A stretch of DNA of 64,000 bases from Isoetes taiwanensis (GCA_021234155.1 JAJEKV010000252.1:374001-438000), one strand, 5' to 3'. Counted from the stretch's first letter, positions 1 to 13,165 are shown. Numbers and translations: made by a program. The notes: generated by a model from the letters alone, not told the origin.

Positions 1-941
1 GATTCAAATGTGTTTGCATAAATTAGAATCTAAATGTCTAGCTCATAAGGTGCCAACACTAAAGTTAAGCCATGCTAGGAACATGGATTACGCTCATACC
101 TGTTCAACGGAAACTTTTTGTAGCAAGGGACTTGGCAGCAAGGTATGATCAATATTATCTGCAAAGCTTAGTAAATAGGCATCCCTTAGGTATTAAACTA
201 ACCTTAGACATGGCACCATCTTACCATCTCATTTGCTCCACATATAGTCTACGAGAATTAGCCATTAACAAATCCACATAGATAGACCCTATTATTGATG
301 GAGGTAATAATTGAAGACTTAGTCCTTGCAGCATGATATTATTAGGGCGAGCCATGTCCGAGAAATTGCCTGCCCTGGCACATTTTCTGTTTCGAGACAG
401 AGGCTAGCATGGATTTCAAGGAAATGATCTTGAAGAGCTCAAGGCGAGGAGGCCATTATCACATATATATAATTTGGGTCTGTAATTGTGCAAAATAGCC
501 TCTGCTCGAACATTAAAATGTTTAGTGTGCTCATCTCAAAGTCTATATGCTCCCACTGTAAATCTGTTGTGGCACTTCTACCTTATGAAGTCCCACCAAA
601 CAATCTAAAAGAACCATCTCCTCTCAATCTACTTACAGTTCCAAACTAAAAACATTCCATTTGCTATGCCTATATGACACCAAAACACTCTACTCACGTG
701 AGTTACCCATCGAGAAAAAATGTCGCTCTGCTACCAACTTCCATTCCACATCGAGCATAAAAGATTATCTTCCTTTCAAAGCCAAAAAAAAAAAAAAAAA
801 AAAATCAAAGCCATGACATGACAAGCAATTGCTAAAGCCCGGCCAGTCTTCCATCACTAGTATATATGTACATACATGTTATGATACAATTTACCTTTTA
901 TGCCTACCTTTTACTACATATTACTGCAACCAAATAGTATG
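1..941. other. Intergenic, no gene recognised
   Basis: AT-rich sequence downstream of the CCDA stop codon. It holds a 21-base A run at about 784-804 and no coding pattern that I recognise. The last part is presumably CCDA 3' untranslated sequence. Confidence 0.5.
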
Positions 942-3900
942 CTACATTGTCATTGAAGTCATATCCATCGAGGATAGAGGGAAGAGATGGTCCAATAGAG
1001 AGTACACCCCACCTCCAAGCAATAATGCTCCACTGAAAAGAAGAAAATATGTAAAAGAACGTACAAAGCCAATTTTGTACTAAAAGAACATACCTTGTCG
1101 GATTAATCCAAGATGAATATTTTCGAAGGGATAGTATTTGCTGCAACAATTATGCAACAATTGTCAAAATTACTCACCATAAGCATGTCCATTATAGGCC
1201 ATTATGTCTCCGCTTTTTATTATAGCATCCATACTTTTCTCTTGAGGACACTTTTGAACAAATTGTTATCCAAAATCACACCAATGTCAAGTACAATGGG
1301 TAGTTTGTTGGGGCTAAAGATATTAACCATCACATCTTCAAATAAAAACTGAGTTCCTCTAGTTTTGAGCTAATGAAATAAAGATTGACTTTTGACATAG
1401 ATATTATCATGTTTAAAAAAATTTGCCAAACATAATTGTTGCCCATCATTCAAATGGAAGCCTTGACTTTCTTAACAAATATTGCTTTGGAGATTTAAGC
1501 ATGTCTATTAATTAAAGAAAATTGTCTGTTTCTGTAATAAGAATTGACAATCTACAGTGCCTTATATGCATTATAACATGCTAATGCAGCGAAGGATATG
1601 TACCTGTAATGCACCAGCAAATGAAGCTGCTAGCAATAAAGGACAGACGTATCCGATAGTATAGACAAGCAAAAGAGCTCCTCCAACAACTGGATTCTGC
1701 ACCATCATCCAAGAGTCGTTAGAATTTTGGCAATGATTCCCTGACCAAATAGACAAAACCAAAGGTTCAAAGACATGTTGACAGATGTTCCATTACTCCA
1801 AATCAACACCATGTGATTTGGATACCAAACAGTTAGATAAATGTCAAGACCAGACAAAAGGTCATAAAAAAGGGCAGTTGAAGGGAAGATAATTTCTGAA
1901 GAAGCTCCTAAGATGATAATAATCTTGCACGAGACTATAATTATTTAACTGGTAAAACTTGTCGAACCTGAGATGCTGCAACATAACCAAGGAGAGTTGC
2001 CAAAACTGGTGTGCTGCATGGTGAGGCAGCCAATGCAAATGTCAATCCTGCCAAATATGCCTGCACGCCTGAGCAATGCCATGGATCAATATCATCGCAT
2101 TTTTTAACATAATACATGACAATGACAAAGATAAACATAAAAGCTAAAACTTCATACTTGATGGAAGGCTAGCTGCTGCTGCTTTTGGGTCAAAATTACT
2201 GAAAAAGGATGGAAGTTGAAACTCTAATATCTGCCATTTTGAATGTAGCAAATTAGAGAGACTACAAACATTTCCACAGAAGCTCTTACCTGCTATATTG
2301 TTTTAAAGCACATGCTATGTTAGCGCACAAATACATTTATTTTATTAGAACTGTTTTGCACAACTATATAACAACAAAATATGAAGTTATAAACAGCAGC
2401 ATGCTTTCACTGTAAAACAGGATGTAAATGGTTACTAAATGTATTGACACCACGAACTGGCAAATGAAACAGGATTTAAATGATTACATTTGATACCACA
2501 AACTTAGAAGCTTATCATAGTTTGAAACCAAAGAAATCAAAATCTGAAGTCAAAGAAACTTACACCAAGAAGGTTGAGACCCATAAGCATGGCTACACAT
2601 GAAACGCCAATTGGAAGGCCCTGGCCAATCTGGCCATAAGCTTTTCCAGCTAATGATGCTACAATGCCAAGAATTGCAAGCGTGGTTGCCAACCCCAGTG
2701 AAAATGTGAACGAATCAAAAACAGCCTGTAATCATCTCCATAAGTAAACTTTGTTAAGACAGATACACTGGTAAAGACCTGTTTCAATTACTTATTCACT
2801 AAAAGGAACAGTCCCATGTTACATGTAATACTTGTCAATTTTTTCTCTCCAACCATTAGGTTGTCTTCAGAATTAGATAAGGACCATCATTTTAGAACAC
2901 TTCTTAAAAGAACACGTATTAACATGTTAAACTAATTACTTGTATGAAGTCATGAATAGACCTTGAGCTGATCTTAGTTAAAAGAAGTTGCAGTACATTT
3001 TCATTTGCTCAACACAGAGAAGTTTAGAGGTTAGTGATTGGCTAAAAAGTATTAAGATGCATAACTTTTTGCAAATTTCATATCCAATATGTATTCTAAC
3101 AGATGCAGAAGAGCCCATCCTTCACCTTTCCATGGCCGTCCCTTATTTCCTTTCTTTAAACAATTTTGTGACAGGAGCAGTGAAACTTTATCCTGATCAT
3201 TGGGACTATTCACTGCATAAATATTTATCTTATCTTCTGCTATGAACAGCCCCAACAAGGTCAACATTAATGACAGATGTGCAGTTGTGATGACAGGTGT
3301 AAATTGAAACCGAAGATATACATATCCGCAGTTAACATAAAGTGAAGGTTTATCTATAATAATCATGAAATAGAGAGGCTCCAAATACTTCTTCAGTATC
3401 TTCTGAATAAACTGTATTTAAAATGGCTTTAGAAAGATGGTACCGCCGAAGCCGTGTAGTGCCCTACCATGACAACTGTAAATATAAAGATAATATGACT
3501 GCATTCATCCTTTCTCATCATATTAAGATAACATAAAGGCTAAAATATGGTGGAAGACGAATTAGTATGCTTTATACTTTCACAGTTCCAACATCTGCTG
3601 ATCTCTCTTTAAATATATGATAAAGGGCAGAAGATGAAGTCCGTTGTAGAGCAATAAATAGGATCAAGGGCTTGTGCATATGTGGACGGAGACAAATACA
3701 ACATATAAGAGCTTGCAAGCATAACTTTGTAAGGACCTCTTTGACACAAAACCAAGCTGGTAACTCAGTGGTAAAGCACGTGGTTTGAAGTATGAATTAG
3801 ATCATCCTTCAGTTTAGCAGGAGCTTATGCCCATAACCCTATTGACCACTCTTGACTGTCCTTCGATTTTATCGCATCGGGATGACCATGCTTTCAAGAC

Positions 3901-5182
3901 ATCCTTCATTATACTCCAAAAACGTACAAGTCACCAGCAAATATCCACCCGTAATCAAATCTGCAACTGCCAGAGGCTCTTTAATGATTGCAAACATCAA
4001 TATGGATTTCCTTTCTCTCTTTAGCGTCAAGTTAAATTCTGGCTTACTAGAACATGAATCGTAAACATTTTCGTTTTCATTGTTGCAACCAAACCTACAA
4101 TAATCACCTGAACTTTATTCTTCCCCGTTCCTGTAGCTCCTGCACAATCTCCACAAGGAGCTTCAATATCAGGCAGACTGATACAAGAGGATAACCAGGC
4201 ACTGAGACACCCATTATACTAATGTCAGTTACCAAACTTCAATGTCTATGTATCCTACAGAATGTTCATTTTGCTTCAAGAATAATCATAGGTGGCATTC
4301 AAACTCTCATGTCCTGCTTCCCCTCCATGGGACTGGAACATCTAATTTTCAATTGACAAGGTTCTGATGTTCCCATTCTTTATGCTGAATGAGGAATTGC
4401 CTACCAGATTGATACAACAAAGCAAGTTGCAGGTGTTTTCCGTTAGACTGTCTACAATTGTAACAAAGGGCGTACTGGAACAAGACTGACCATGCCGAGC
4501 ATAATAGTATGATGTTGATTGAGTGAACAAAAGATGGAACACAAACCACCAGAGAATTATCGGTGCAAAATATTGACATAGAAAGACAAAGAAGGAACGA
4601 ACATGACAGGGGCACAATTGCAGGTGATTGGAACACGTACCAATGTATCCGAGTGTCAAAGGTAGCACGCTGAGAGTGCAAGGCGAGAGGCTAGTAACCA
4701 GACCAGCTCCAAAAATCACTCCGACGCTACAAATAAGTTAGAAGCTGTTTTTATTCAAAGAACAAAAATGAACACATCCAATACACCAAATCCACAGGTT
4801 ACCTAGCAGGAGTAACAGAAACCAGTTGCACTTGCACAGCATCATTGGCCTGCTGTCCAGCACTAAAAAGGAGATTGTTCAACCAGTCGTCGGATGCAGA
4901 AGCATCTGCAATTGACGTCAGGAATGCAGCCCCAAGTTCGCCAATGCTTTCATTGGCCTGCTCAAAATTTTAGAAAATATCCAACACCCAGAAAAAAAAA
5001 ACAAAGAAAAAGAGAGAGAGCTGAAGCCAAACCATGATAGCAGACATCTCAGGTATGGCTGCTGAGATATGAAGTCGACGACTTGGGCGAGAATTAGACC
5101 ATGCATTGGAATGCTTGAATTGCAGAAGACGAGCAAGGCCATTGGTGTAACAAGGCTGTACCAAGGCCATAGGCAACGCCAT
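942..5182 (-). CDS. CCDA: Cytochrome c biogenesis protein CcdA, plastid type (10 exons)
   Basis: Polytopic thylakoid thiol-disulfide transporter that carries reducing power from stroma to lumen for cytochrome c assembly (known for the family). My exon model, all GT-AG, in transcript order: 5182-5033, 4957-4803, 4726-4641, 4139-4108, 2725-2564, 2230-2158, 2068-1968, 1696-1604, 1140-1094, 1032-942. This totals 990 nt, 329 residues plus a TAG stop, and the frame holds across all nine junctions. Residues 1-50 are Ser/Arg-rich without acidic clusters, which fits a plastid transit peptide. Two family-defining cysteines are present: SPCTLSVLP (Cys118) and SPCSTPVLA (Cys237). Other hallmarks are [34 protein letters not shown] and a C-terminal [19 protein letters not shown]. 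The start is the first ATG after an in-frame TAG; a second ATG lies four codons later. The exon of only 32 bases ([11 protein letters not shown]) is easy to miss. No disabling change seen. Confidence 0.95.
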
Positions 5183-6990
5183 AGCCAGAACCAATGACGA
5201 CGTCGAGTTCTACGATAGGTATTCAGAAACTCCACGATAGCTCGAGGGAAATTTACCAAAATGCCGATAATTCTCATTCGAGGCCTTTGGAAGAAGAATT
5301 TGTGGGATAAGAATTGAATTGAATTGGATTTTAAGGTGAGGTGTAGATAAGGTGTTGAAGAAAAAACACCCAAACACCCTAGCCATGTTTCTTGACCAAA
5401 TGTCCTGAAATTATGATTTTTGAAGGACATAACTCAAAGCATAAATCTAAAAAATAAAAAATATGCAAGATACAATTTGACAATACCTTGGAATTGATGT
5501 TATAAATTTTAGTCTACAAGGAATTTATCGCGGCACCGCAAACATTTCTTTGGTTGTAAACCTATGTAATAGGATCCAATCTTGATAATTTCCTCAGGTA
5601 AATTTGCATAGTGGGAGGCTTTGAAGTCAGAACGATGTAAACAATGTGAATGATGCGAAAGGGTAGGATCTTCCATTTCTTTTTACATATCCATCAATTT
5701 GCATACAAACATTGTGGGTTTTCTACATTTGTAAGTAGTATAGAGGCTATTTCTACCACGCTCTTCAAGTAGATACAACTTTGCATGCTTTCAAAAAGCA
5801 CTTAGCTAAGGTCGTTTCATTATGAGACATGCCATTCTAATCCATAGCTGGTCAAATTCACTAATATTAGCAATCTTGCATCTTCAAACATGTCCAACCA
5901 TTTTTTCCCTTCAACCAAGCCTATACAACCTGGCTTTATAAGCTGATGCTTGCATAGTTGCAAAGTGAATTGCATAATAAGAAAAAGGGACAAATGCACA
6001 TGAACAATGTGGCTAATAGACACCTCCTGGCCAAATACTTGAATGTATCATCTAGAGTGCCTGAAACAAGTTCTCTGTCTTCCAATGAGAACTGTATTTC
6101 TGCAAGACCAGATCTTTGTATCAATCACTCAGTACATATTTTTTATAAGGGCTTAGAATGGCAGATCCAATCTTAATCTCTATGGCTTCTCAACAGGTTG
6201 AAGAGTAAATTAGGATAACAACAATTATTTGTGCATATAAAATCAACCAATGTCAAACAAGGTGCTACGCACAGAGGGTTGCCCTCCATGGCCGGAGGGT
6301 AAAGTGGCTTAAATCATACTTCAAAGTGATGTTTTCACAATCAATCAAAATTTCTACTTCAAAACAATAGAATGTTTGATACCATGATTTTATGGAAATT
6401 GCCCTGAAGAAATCTTTGGTGCTCGGCATAGAACAAGTATTGCAGAAGCATAAGGACAAGTTTAATAGAAAAGGTCAAGTCTTCCACCTTAAAGTCGGCT
6501 ATTTGACACGATGCAATTGGATTTGAGAACCATTGCAAAATTTAGCACTCAAAAATCAATCGTTGAACCAAAAGATAAAGTTTTCCACGTCCACTACTCG
6601 TACATGAAGTAGTTGGAATTTGAGGATCACCACCAATTTTTTAAAATAAAACAACGCCCATGCTAAAGATTTTAGCAATAAAACACCACCATGCAGAATT
6701 TATAGCCTTATTGAAAATTGTTGGTAAGTCCAACACATAGAAACTCTACATGAGGGAAAAGAATTAACGCAAATGCATGATTGTGAGCACTACTGATTTT
6801 GGTAGACTGGCTCATTATCATTGAGATCCTTCACTTGTGATTATTTTCATCTTTACATGCCTCCTGTTTTGCTTGATACTTTGTACACCTTTAGCTCTTT
6901 ATCACAATCACAATAACATCAGGCCATATAACATGCTCACAATCACAATATTTACAATAAAGAAAAGAAAGAGCTTTATAACCTTCTTTC
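5183..6990. other. Intergenic, includes CCDA 5' region
   Basis: Upstream side of CCDA, presumably its promoter and 5' leader, then the 3' side of the LRR/F-box-like pseudogene. No coding exon, RNA gene or named repeat recognised. Confidence 0.4.
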
Positions 6991-9418
6991 CTAAGGTGTG
7001 AGTAGCAGATGGGGGTTCGTTGCCAGTAGTCTCTCCCTATTGACTGAACTCTTCATACCCCAAATGTTGATAAACTGCAACATTGGGCAGCCCTTAGAAA
7101 GACTTAAAAGACCTCTTTCCGTCACATGCTTGCAAACCTTGAGATTTAATTTCTCAAGAAGAAGTATTTACGTTACTTTATCTCTCCACGAAGGCAAATT
7201 GATGACATTTTATACTTACCTTTAGACGCTTGGAATGCTTTGCAATTGCAAACATAGTTACAACGGTGATGAATGTACCACCAATATTTAAGTGCTCCAA
7301 TGACGGCAAGGCTACATATCTACAAGGATAATGGAACAGATTTAAGTCATATAATATGAAATTAAAAACCGAGGAAGTTTGTAATGTCCAAGGCAAATCA
7401 AGATTAAGTAAGATAAGTACCGGTTTGACAACTCCATCATCCGTAATTTCTGTAACTCCCAAAGAGAAATTGATGTCAAATTAGGACAAACATTTTGAAC
7501 AAGAAATCCTTTGTAGCTCTGCATCACTAATGCAACAAATCCACACTGCTGAGAGATACAAAAGAATTGAACTATGAGAAATTATGTACTAAAACCCTAT
7601 GTTGTTACACACCATGTGTTGTTTTCACAAATAAAGTATGATAAGTGGCATTGCATACTTACATGTCAAGTTCGAAAGGTCGATGACTTGATCAACAAGA
7701 GTAGCAAGTGACGATTGTCAATCCTGCGCACCTGCAAAACTAAGCTAAACTTCAGTATGCTAATGCATGCTTCATGGCTTGCCCCCATTTTTCGACACAC
7801 TCTAGTTGCCTGTCACAAGTTCAAATTATATCAACGGACCATTTCATAAAGCTTGGATTACTTTTGTTATGGTGTCTTATCCTATGGATAAACTACTATA
7901 AGAATGGCGGTGCGGACTTAAATGAACATTCTCTTTAGCCTAAATCCCAAGCTTTTGTATCTTTGATGGTTTCTTGGCTCCTAGTTTATTCAACTCATTG
8001 GACAAAACATCTAAGGGTGGAAATATTCTTTGCCTAATAACAAGAATTAAAATCTTTTCCCTCAATAAGGCTTAGACGCGTTCTTCGTGGTGCGCAATTT
8101 TGAACCATTAGACTTGGATGATGTTTTAAGTCCTAGCAGGCAACATCATCTTAATCCAAACAACTTGCTTTCTTAATAAACATTGAACCGCAACCCCAAA
8201 TGGAGCAAGGTAAACTGGAATGTTCTACCCAAGCGTAAGATAATTAATTTCCTTAAGAATAACAAAACAATTTCATGATGCATAAGAAATTGTACTTACA
8301 TGGCCATATCTTTGAAAGAGGAAGTTTCTATTTTCTTGATAGCAAAGCAAGTTGCCTTATCACTCTATATCACTGTCATCAATATACATAAATTTAACCT
8401 TGCAATGCATGCCAATTAAACCATTTAAAACTAAATTCAGATGTTTCCTTTAGCAATAACATCAAACTTTGAATAAATTGTAGTAAAAAACACGGTTGTG
8501 GATAGAAATCCTTATGAGAATCATCTTGAATTTGAATGCAGCTCATATTTGGGTCCTTGTTGGACATCTTTACGCAAAGAATTTGTGAAGGATGGATTAT
8601 AACATGTCTTGCTTACCTCACGAGAATCAAACAAAGAAGAGCATGCCACGGGATAAAAAAAGCTTCTTGACCCATATAACCATGCATCTTGAGGAAAAAT
8701 AAGCCAAAATGTTTGTTGCTTACTTTGCTTGCCGTGAATCACGCATGCATTGCGGCTCATATTTGAAGGCTAAATGTAAAAGCGTTTGAAGATGCAATGC
8801 CAAAAGCGGACTTACCGGTAATCTTGGCAGAGGCAAGAGAAAGATGCTGATTGCTGACCCTGTTTGTGGAACTGGGATTTTTAAAGCGAAAAATGCAAGC
8901 TCTATAGATAACCACAACCATAGTCATAGCCACATAAACAAAATAGGGCAAGAGCTGGTTGGTGAGGTTGCCTGTGCAAAATCTCTGCGAAAAGTCTATC
9001 TGATTGGAATCAAGGGAAAACTGAAAGGCTTGAGATACGAAATGTTACACAGGTTTGGATTTGCCGACCACAACAGACCACAGACTCCTCAGCGAATCAG
9101 GTCTTTCAGCTTCACCGAACAACTTCATAACTCCTCATCGCATTAGAAATAGAGACTAACAACGCAAATGTCTCAAAATCGATTCATCAAGCAGACAGCG
9201 AAGCCAACTTTTGGGTTAGGAAGAGCAGGATCTGATTCGAAACATGCATAGAAAGAAGGGCAAAAATCTCCCAAATCGTCAAGAGTTGCATAGCTGAGAT
9301 TAAGGGAGATGAGATTATGCCCTAGAGGGTATAAGGAAGGGATAAACATGTGCTCAACTCGCCAGAACCCTGACGGAAGGCGCGGAAGGGAGGGCAGAAT
9401 CCGAGGTGCAGAAGCCAT
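6991..9418 (-). pseudogene. LRR / F-box-like protein gene, decayed
   Basis: Exons recognisable on the minus strand: about 7735-7671 (LVDQVIDLSNLT), 7545-7421 (CPNLTSISLW, then ITDDGVVKP in the next frame), 7311-7220 (LPSLEHLNIGGTFIT, AIAKHSKRLK) and 7131-6991 (HVTERGLLSLSKGCP, LQFINIWGMK, stop TAG). These are leucine-rich repeats of the F-box/AMN1 type, and the splice sites are preserved. A possible first exon starts at 9418 (MASAPRILPSLPRLPSGF, then LISLNLSYATLDDLG). Within 7545-7421 the frame moves by one: CTTTGGGAGTTACAG reads correctly if one G is added, so a 1-base deletion separates ISLW from GVTEITDDG. I found no F-box itself. Either this is a pseudogene or there is one sequence error. 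The exons between 7.7 and 9.2 kb are not convincing. Confidence 0.6.
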
Positions 9419-9419
9419 A

Positions 9420-9600
9420 GCCAAGTCCGACGGATAGCGTTTGTGTAACATGCTGATAATGGGGCTGGATGACCGACCATTTACATGCAGCAGCCAGTTT
9501 TTAGCAGTCATCAGCATATGCTAGGTATATACCAGCATATACTTGAATATGCCCACATACCCACGTAAACGAGGGTTTGCCCCCCTAGGTGCAACCCAAA
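9420..9600 (-). repeat. Dispersed repeat, copy 1 (inverted mate at 28.25 kb)
   Basis: Contains GACTGCTAAAAACTGGCTG (minus strand), a run of CATATGC-type words and CAAACCCTCGTTTA. The same order of words lies on the plus strand at 28250-28395. About 150 bases match with scattered changes. Nature unknown; it could be the end of a transposable element. Confidence 0.7.
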
Positions 9601-10677
9601 AACAAATTGAATTAGTTATCTAACCTAGAAAAAAGGAATTGAATGTTTATAGGGCGGCTACCATTGTTTGCCTTGTGCCATTGTGCTTTTCTGTATCATC
9701 ATTTACAGCCTTCTCCTTCCATTCTATTTCACTTGAGTTCTCCAATCAGTAATCTAGAACTTCTTTTATTGAATCAAAATACTCATTTCCTTTTATAAGG
9801 TCTGCACTAAATGATCTTCATCTATTTTTCGAAGGTTGGGAAGGCCTTTTTAATGTTCTAATCTTTGTTTAGTATAGTTTCGAAGGTCTATTTTAGAGAG
9901 TCACATGAACTTCTTCTCTTGACCTAATTAAATCTTCTATAGCGATGGTTGGAACAGGATTTTTGTGGGTGGAGAGGGTTTTGTTGAATATGAGTGATAG
10001 CGACGAACTTGTTGAAGAGGGGCAATGGCAGCAATTTTGTTCTCTTATTGGCAGATTCAATACTGGAGAAATTGGATGCTTCAATGCTTTTTGTTTGCAG
10101 ATACTGGATCGGTTTCGTTGGGGTTCAACTCCCCGGACAGTAATTCTTCTGTGACTCTTGAGAAGAGATTTCCGCACTTAGAAACGGTTTTGTTTTTCTT
10201 AATTGTTCTGCTTTTTTGTTCTTCTTGCATTTATGTTTCTGCCTCAAATTTTCATTTTAGATTTTGTTTTAGATTTGTTCTTCTACCTTCGAAAATCAGA
10301 TGCTTGTTATGAATCATATACTGATTCCAGTGAACTGGATGAATCATGTTGGGATTTGCCGCATGTGAATCAGTGAATCAGATGCTTCTGAATGCCTCTG
10401 TATGTGTTGTGGCAACTGCATTATCTAGTATATTTTGATGTATTCATGAAGCCAATGGATTCTGACCCCATATTTTTGTAGAAGATTCAATGTTTCAATT
10501 TAAAAAAGAAAATAGATAAAGAAGCACTTGGACGATAAGATAAAGTATTTTAATGTCACGCCACTAGGCAACATCCAACTGGACATGTGACCACACATCA
10601 CACTACATTGCTCAGTTGGGCCCTACCCCCAACCACTTTACATTGCATCTGCTAGTTTTGACACCCAACCATTCAGA
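9601..10677. other. No gene identified
   Basis: Open frames of 60-95 codons occur around 9893-10312 on both strands, but none shows a recognisable domain or convincing splice structure. An ATG at 9990 opens MSDSDELVEEGQWQQF, an acidic start of unknown meaning. The rest is AT-rich spacer. Confidence 0.3.
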
Positions 10678-10765
10678 GTGCAATTATGGGTGGTCTCGAA
10701 CTCGGGACCTATAGTAGTTGCAAGAATTAGTGTGTTACCACTAGACCAAACACCCAGACGCAATA
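10678..10765 (-). mobile_element. SINE with tRNA-derived head
   Basis: On the minus strand TTTGGTCTAGTGGTAACAC resembles a polymerase III A box. CCCGAGTTCGAGACCACCC, about 45 bases on, carries a B box (GTTCGAGACC). Spacing and order are those of a tRNA gene, but the acceptor stem does not pair, so this is a SINE head rather than a tRNA gene. Confidence 0.6.
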
Positions 10766-11129
10766 AGGAAGAACTCAATCACAGAGAGCATGAGGAAAAT
10801 AAGATGACTTCTATTCTTAATATAGTTGTATTTTCTTTGGAATACCATCCCTTACCTAATAGACATGGCCATAAAGCTTTCCAAAATAAGTCATGTGATG
10901 TGGTCTTACTCCGGGGGGTGTACTCAGTAAAAACCATAGAAAACATGTGAGTGTACGGGAGGGGGTTTTTTTGGGACCAAAACGGTACCTACATATGGGA
11001 GGGGGTATTTTTCTTGCTTGAATTCCAAATATATATATACAAGAAATTTAATGCGTCCTACGGTGCATGTTCGAGTTTTAGCATGTTGCTACGTGAAAGT
11101 TCTTGTAAAAGAATCTCTTGAGAATACTC

Positions 11130-11790
11130 TAAATTCATAGATTCTCTAAGATTCTACCAAGGTTCTCTTAGAGGGTTCGTGAGCATTTCTCTAAATTTTA
11201 TAAGATTCCCTTTAGATTCCATTAAATTTCCCTAAATTCTCCAAGATTCTATGAAGACCCCCTTAGATTCTCTTAGATTCATTTAGATTTTATCAGATTG
11301 CCCTTAGATTCAAAGAGATTCTATAAAGATTCCCTTAGATACTCTAAGATTTCATCAACATTTTCTTAGATTCCCTTAGATTTTATGAAGATTCCTTTAG
11401 AGCCCCCATATTTTAAGAGATTCCCTTAGGCTTGTAAATATTTTCCTAGATTCTCTTACATTTTATAAGATTTTCTTACATTCTATTAGATTCTTCTGGA
11501 TTCCTTTACATTCTAGAACTTTTTAGAACATTCTAAGACTTTCTGGAACATTCTAAGACTTTCAATATATTCTAGAACTTTCTGGAAGTATTTCCCTAGA
11601 TTTCCTTACATTCCCGTAGATTCCCCTACATTCTAGAACATTCTAAAACTTATTAGAACAATTTGAAACTTTCTGGAAGAATTTTCTTAGATCCCCCCTA
11701 GATTCTCTTATGTTCTAGAACTTTCTAGAAGATTCTAGAACTTTCTAGAGCCTTCCAGAACATTCTAGAACCTTCTTGAACTAGCTAGCT
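11130..11790. repeat. Degenerate GATTCY/TTCTAGAA satellite
   Basis: About 650 bases built from variants of CCTTAGATTCTC in the first two thirds and of ATTCTAGAACTTTCTGGAA in the last third. The period drifts from about 20-30 bases to exactly 10 at the right end. No coding content. Confidence 0.8.
11713..11780. promoter_or_regulatory. Array of heat-shock-element pentamers
   Basis: TTC and GAA triplets alternate at strict 5-base steps: TTC at 11713, 11723, 11733, 11743, 11753, 11763 and 11773; GAA at 11718, 11728, 11738, 11758, 11768 and 11778. One unit is GAG (11748). That is 14 contiguous nGAAn half-sites, 13 exact. HSF trimers bind three such units (known). Whether this array acts as a promoter or enhancer is not shown; the nearest recognised intact genes are CCDA, over 6 kb to the left, and the EPF-like gene, about 40 kb to the right. 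Confidence 0.6.
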
Positions 11791-11867
11791 AGAATGTTAT
11801 AGTCTATTTTATCTTAATGAGAACATTACCCTTAAGTAAATGTGAAACATAAATTATTCATAGAATT

Positions 11868-11950
11868 AGTGCTTGGTCTAGTGGTTAGAATGGGGGGCCG
11901 GGGGGTCAATGGCCAGGGTTTGAATCCCCCACACAACATAAAAATTTTAA
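11868..11950 (+). mobile_element. SINE with tRNA-derived head
   Basis: GCTTGGTCTAGTGGTTAGAA (A box) is followed about 40 bases later by CAGGGTTTGAATCCCCC (B box). The body then runs directly into the tandem family at 11.98 kb, so the SINE body and that family may be related. Confidence 0.65.
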
Positions 11951-11979
11951 AAGCCTCTCCCTAAGGGATGAGCATTCAA

Positions 11980-12485
11980 CTTGGGCCGTAGGATCTTGGA
12001 CCCGATCAAGGGTCGAGATCTCACGCAACATGAGCCATAGGATCTATTACATATAATTCCCAAAGTCATGTGCACTGTAGGATATGTGCCAAGCCACGTG
12101 AGTCGTAAGATCCTGGATCGACGATCAGGATCGAATCAACCTGGACCGTAGGATCGATTACATATAATTCCCAAAGCCATGGGCACCGTAGGATGTGTCC
12201 CAAAGCAACGTGAGCCATAGGATCTCGGACCGACGATCACGATCAAATCAACCTGAACCGTAGGATCGCTTACATATAAGCTACAAACAAACTCCCAAGC
12301 TATCTGGGTCGTACGATATGCCCCAAAGCCACGTGAGCCATAGGATCTCGGACTGGCGGTCAGGATCAGATCAACTTGGACCGTAGGATCGTGTCTATAC
12401 GAATTATATATAAACTCCCAAGCCATCTGGGCCGTAGGATATGTCCCAAATCTACGTGAGTCGTCGGATCTCGAACGGACGGTCG
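11980..12485. repeat. Tandem repeat of about 110-120 bases, four or more units
   Basis: Units are anchored by ACCGTAGGATCG (12146, 12257, 12379) and by ACGTGAGCCATAGGATCTCG. Each unit also has ATATAAnCTCCCAAGCC. The units differ by roughly 15-25 percent. A 161-codon minus-strand open frame across it is a by-product of the repeats. Confidence 0.8.
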
Positions 12486-13084
12486 GATAAGCACGACAAA
12501 CATAAGAAGATATATAGAGTAAGATAAGAGAAATATAGTAGGGGTATATAAAATATGAGGTATATTTTCTTAGGAAATTTTCGTATAAGGGATAACTTCT
12601 CTTAACCCTATGCACGCACATGCCATATAGACTTTACATTAGGTGCACCCCCGGGAGGTCTTACTTAACCTGCATCCAGTAAATACGCTCATGATGTCGT
12701 GTGCGGTTAACTTGGATAGCTTTCTCCCGCTCATGATGCCTTGTGTCGTTAACTTGGACAGTTCATTTCCATTTGATGAGGTTTGGGCATCTTTCATGCT
12801 GCATCTATAGATACAGTAGTGAGATATCATTTTGCACAAAGTACTCCAATGGATTCCACGAAGATGTCATGTGGAGACAAAATGCATTCTAGAATGGGGC
12901 TCGCATGAAACCAACAAACCGCCGGATAGATAGGCTTCTCATTCATCTCAGCATATTTTCTACAATGGTGGACAGTGGGTCGCCGCACACATGCGAACTA
13001 CCCACGAAAAATAAAGGGAAAATCCAATTATATCATTTGGACCCCAAAAAATACAATGCTAATAGATGAGTGGCTGATGTACCT

Positions 13085-13165
13085 GCCGAAAGCTTATCAC
13101 CGGGATTAAAAACCCCGCCCTTTCGGGTTTTCGAGGAAAAACCCTAGTGATAAGCCTTCGGCAAG
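13085..13165 (-). repeat. LINE/SINE 3'-tail hairpin module
   Basis: Inverted repeat with outer arms GAAAGCTTATCAC / GTGATAAGCCTTC around GGATTAAAAACCCCGCCCTT and GGGTTTTCGAGGAAAAACCC. The same core, TTTTTCCTCGAA then GGGTTTTTAATCC on one strand, occurs in the 3' end of the LINE at 48.61 kb and at 39.9 and 40.3 kb. Confidence 0.6.

Noticed and set aside
784-804. A20 run as a retroelement tail
   Set aside because: No retroelement text is recognisable next to it.
3745-3800. tRNA-like text (GTAACTCAGTGGTAAAGCAC) in a CCDA intron
   Set aside because: Only an A-box-like word; no convincing B box or foldable arms. At most an old SINE head.
12136-12621. 161-codon minus-strand open frame
   Set aside because: Lies wholly across the ~115-bp tandem repeat; its protein repeats mirror the DNA repeats and show no domain.
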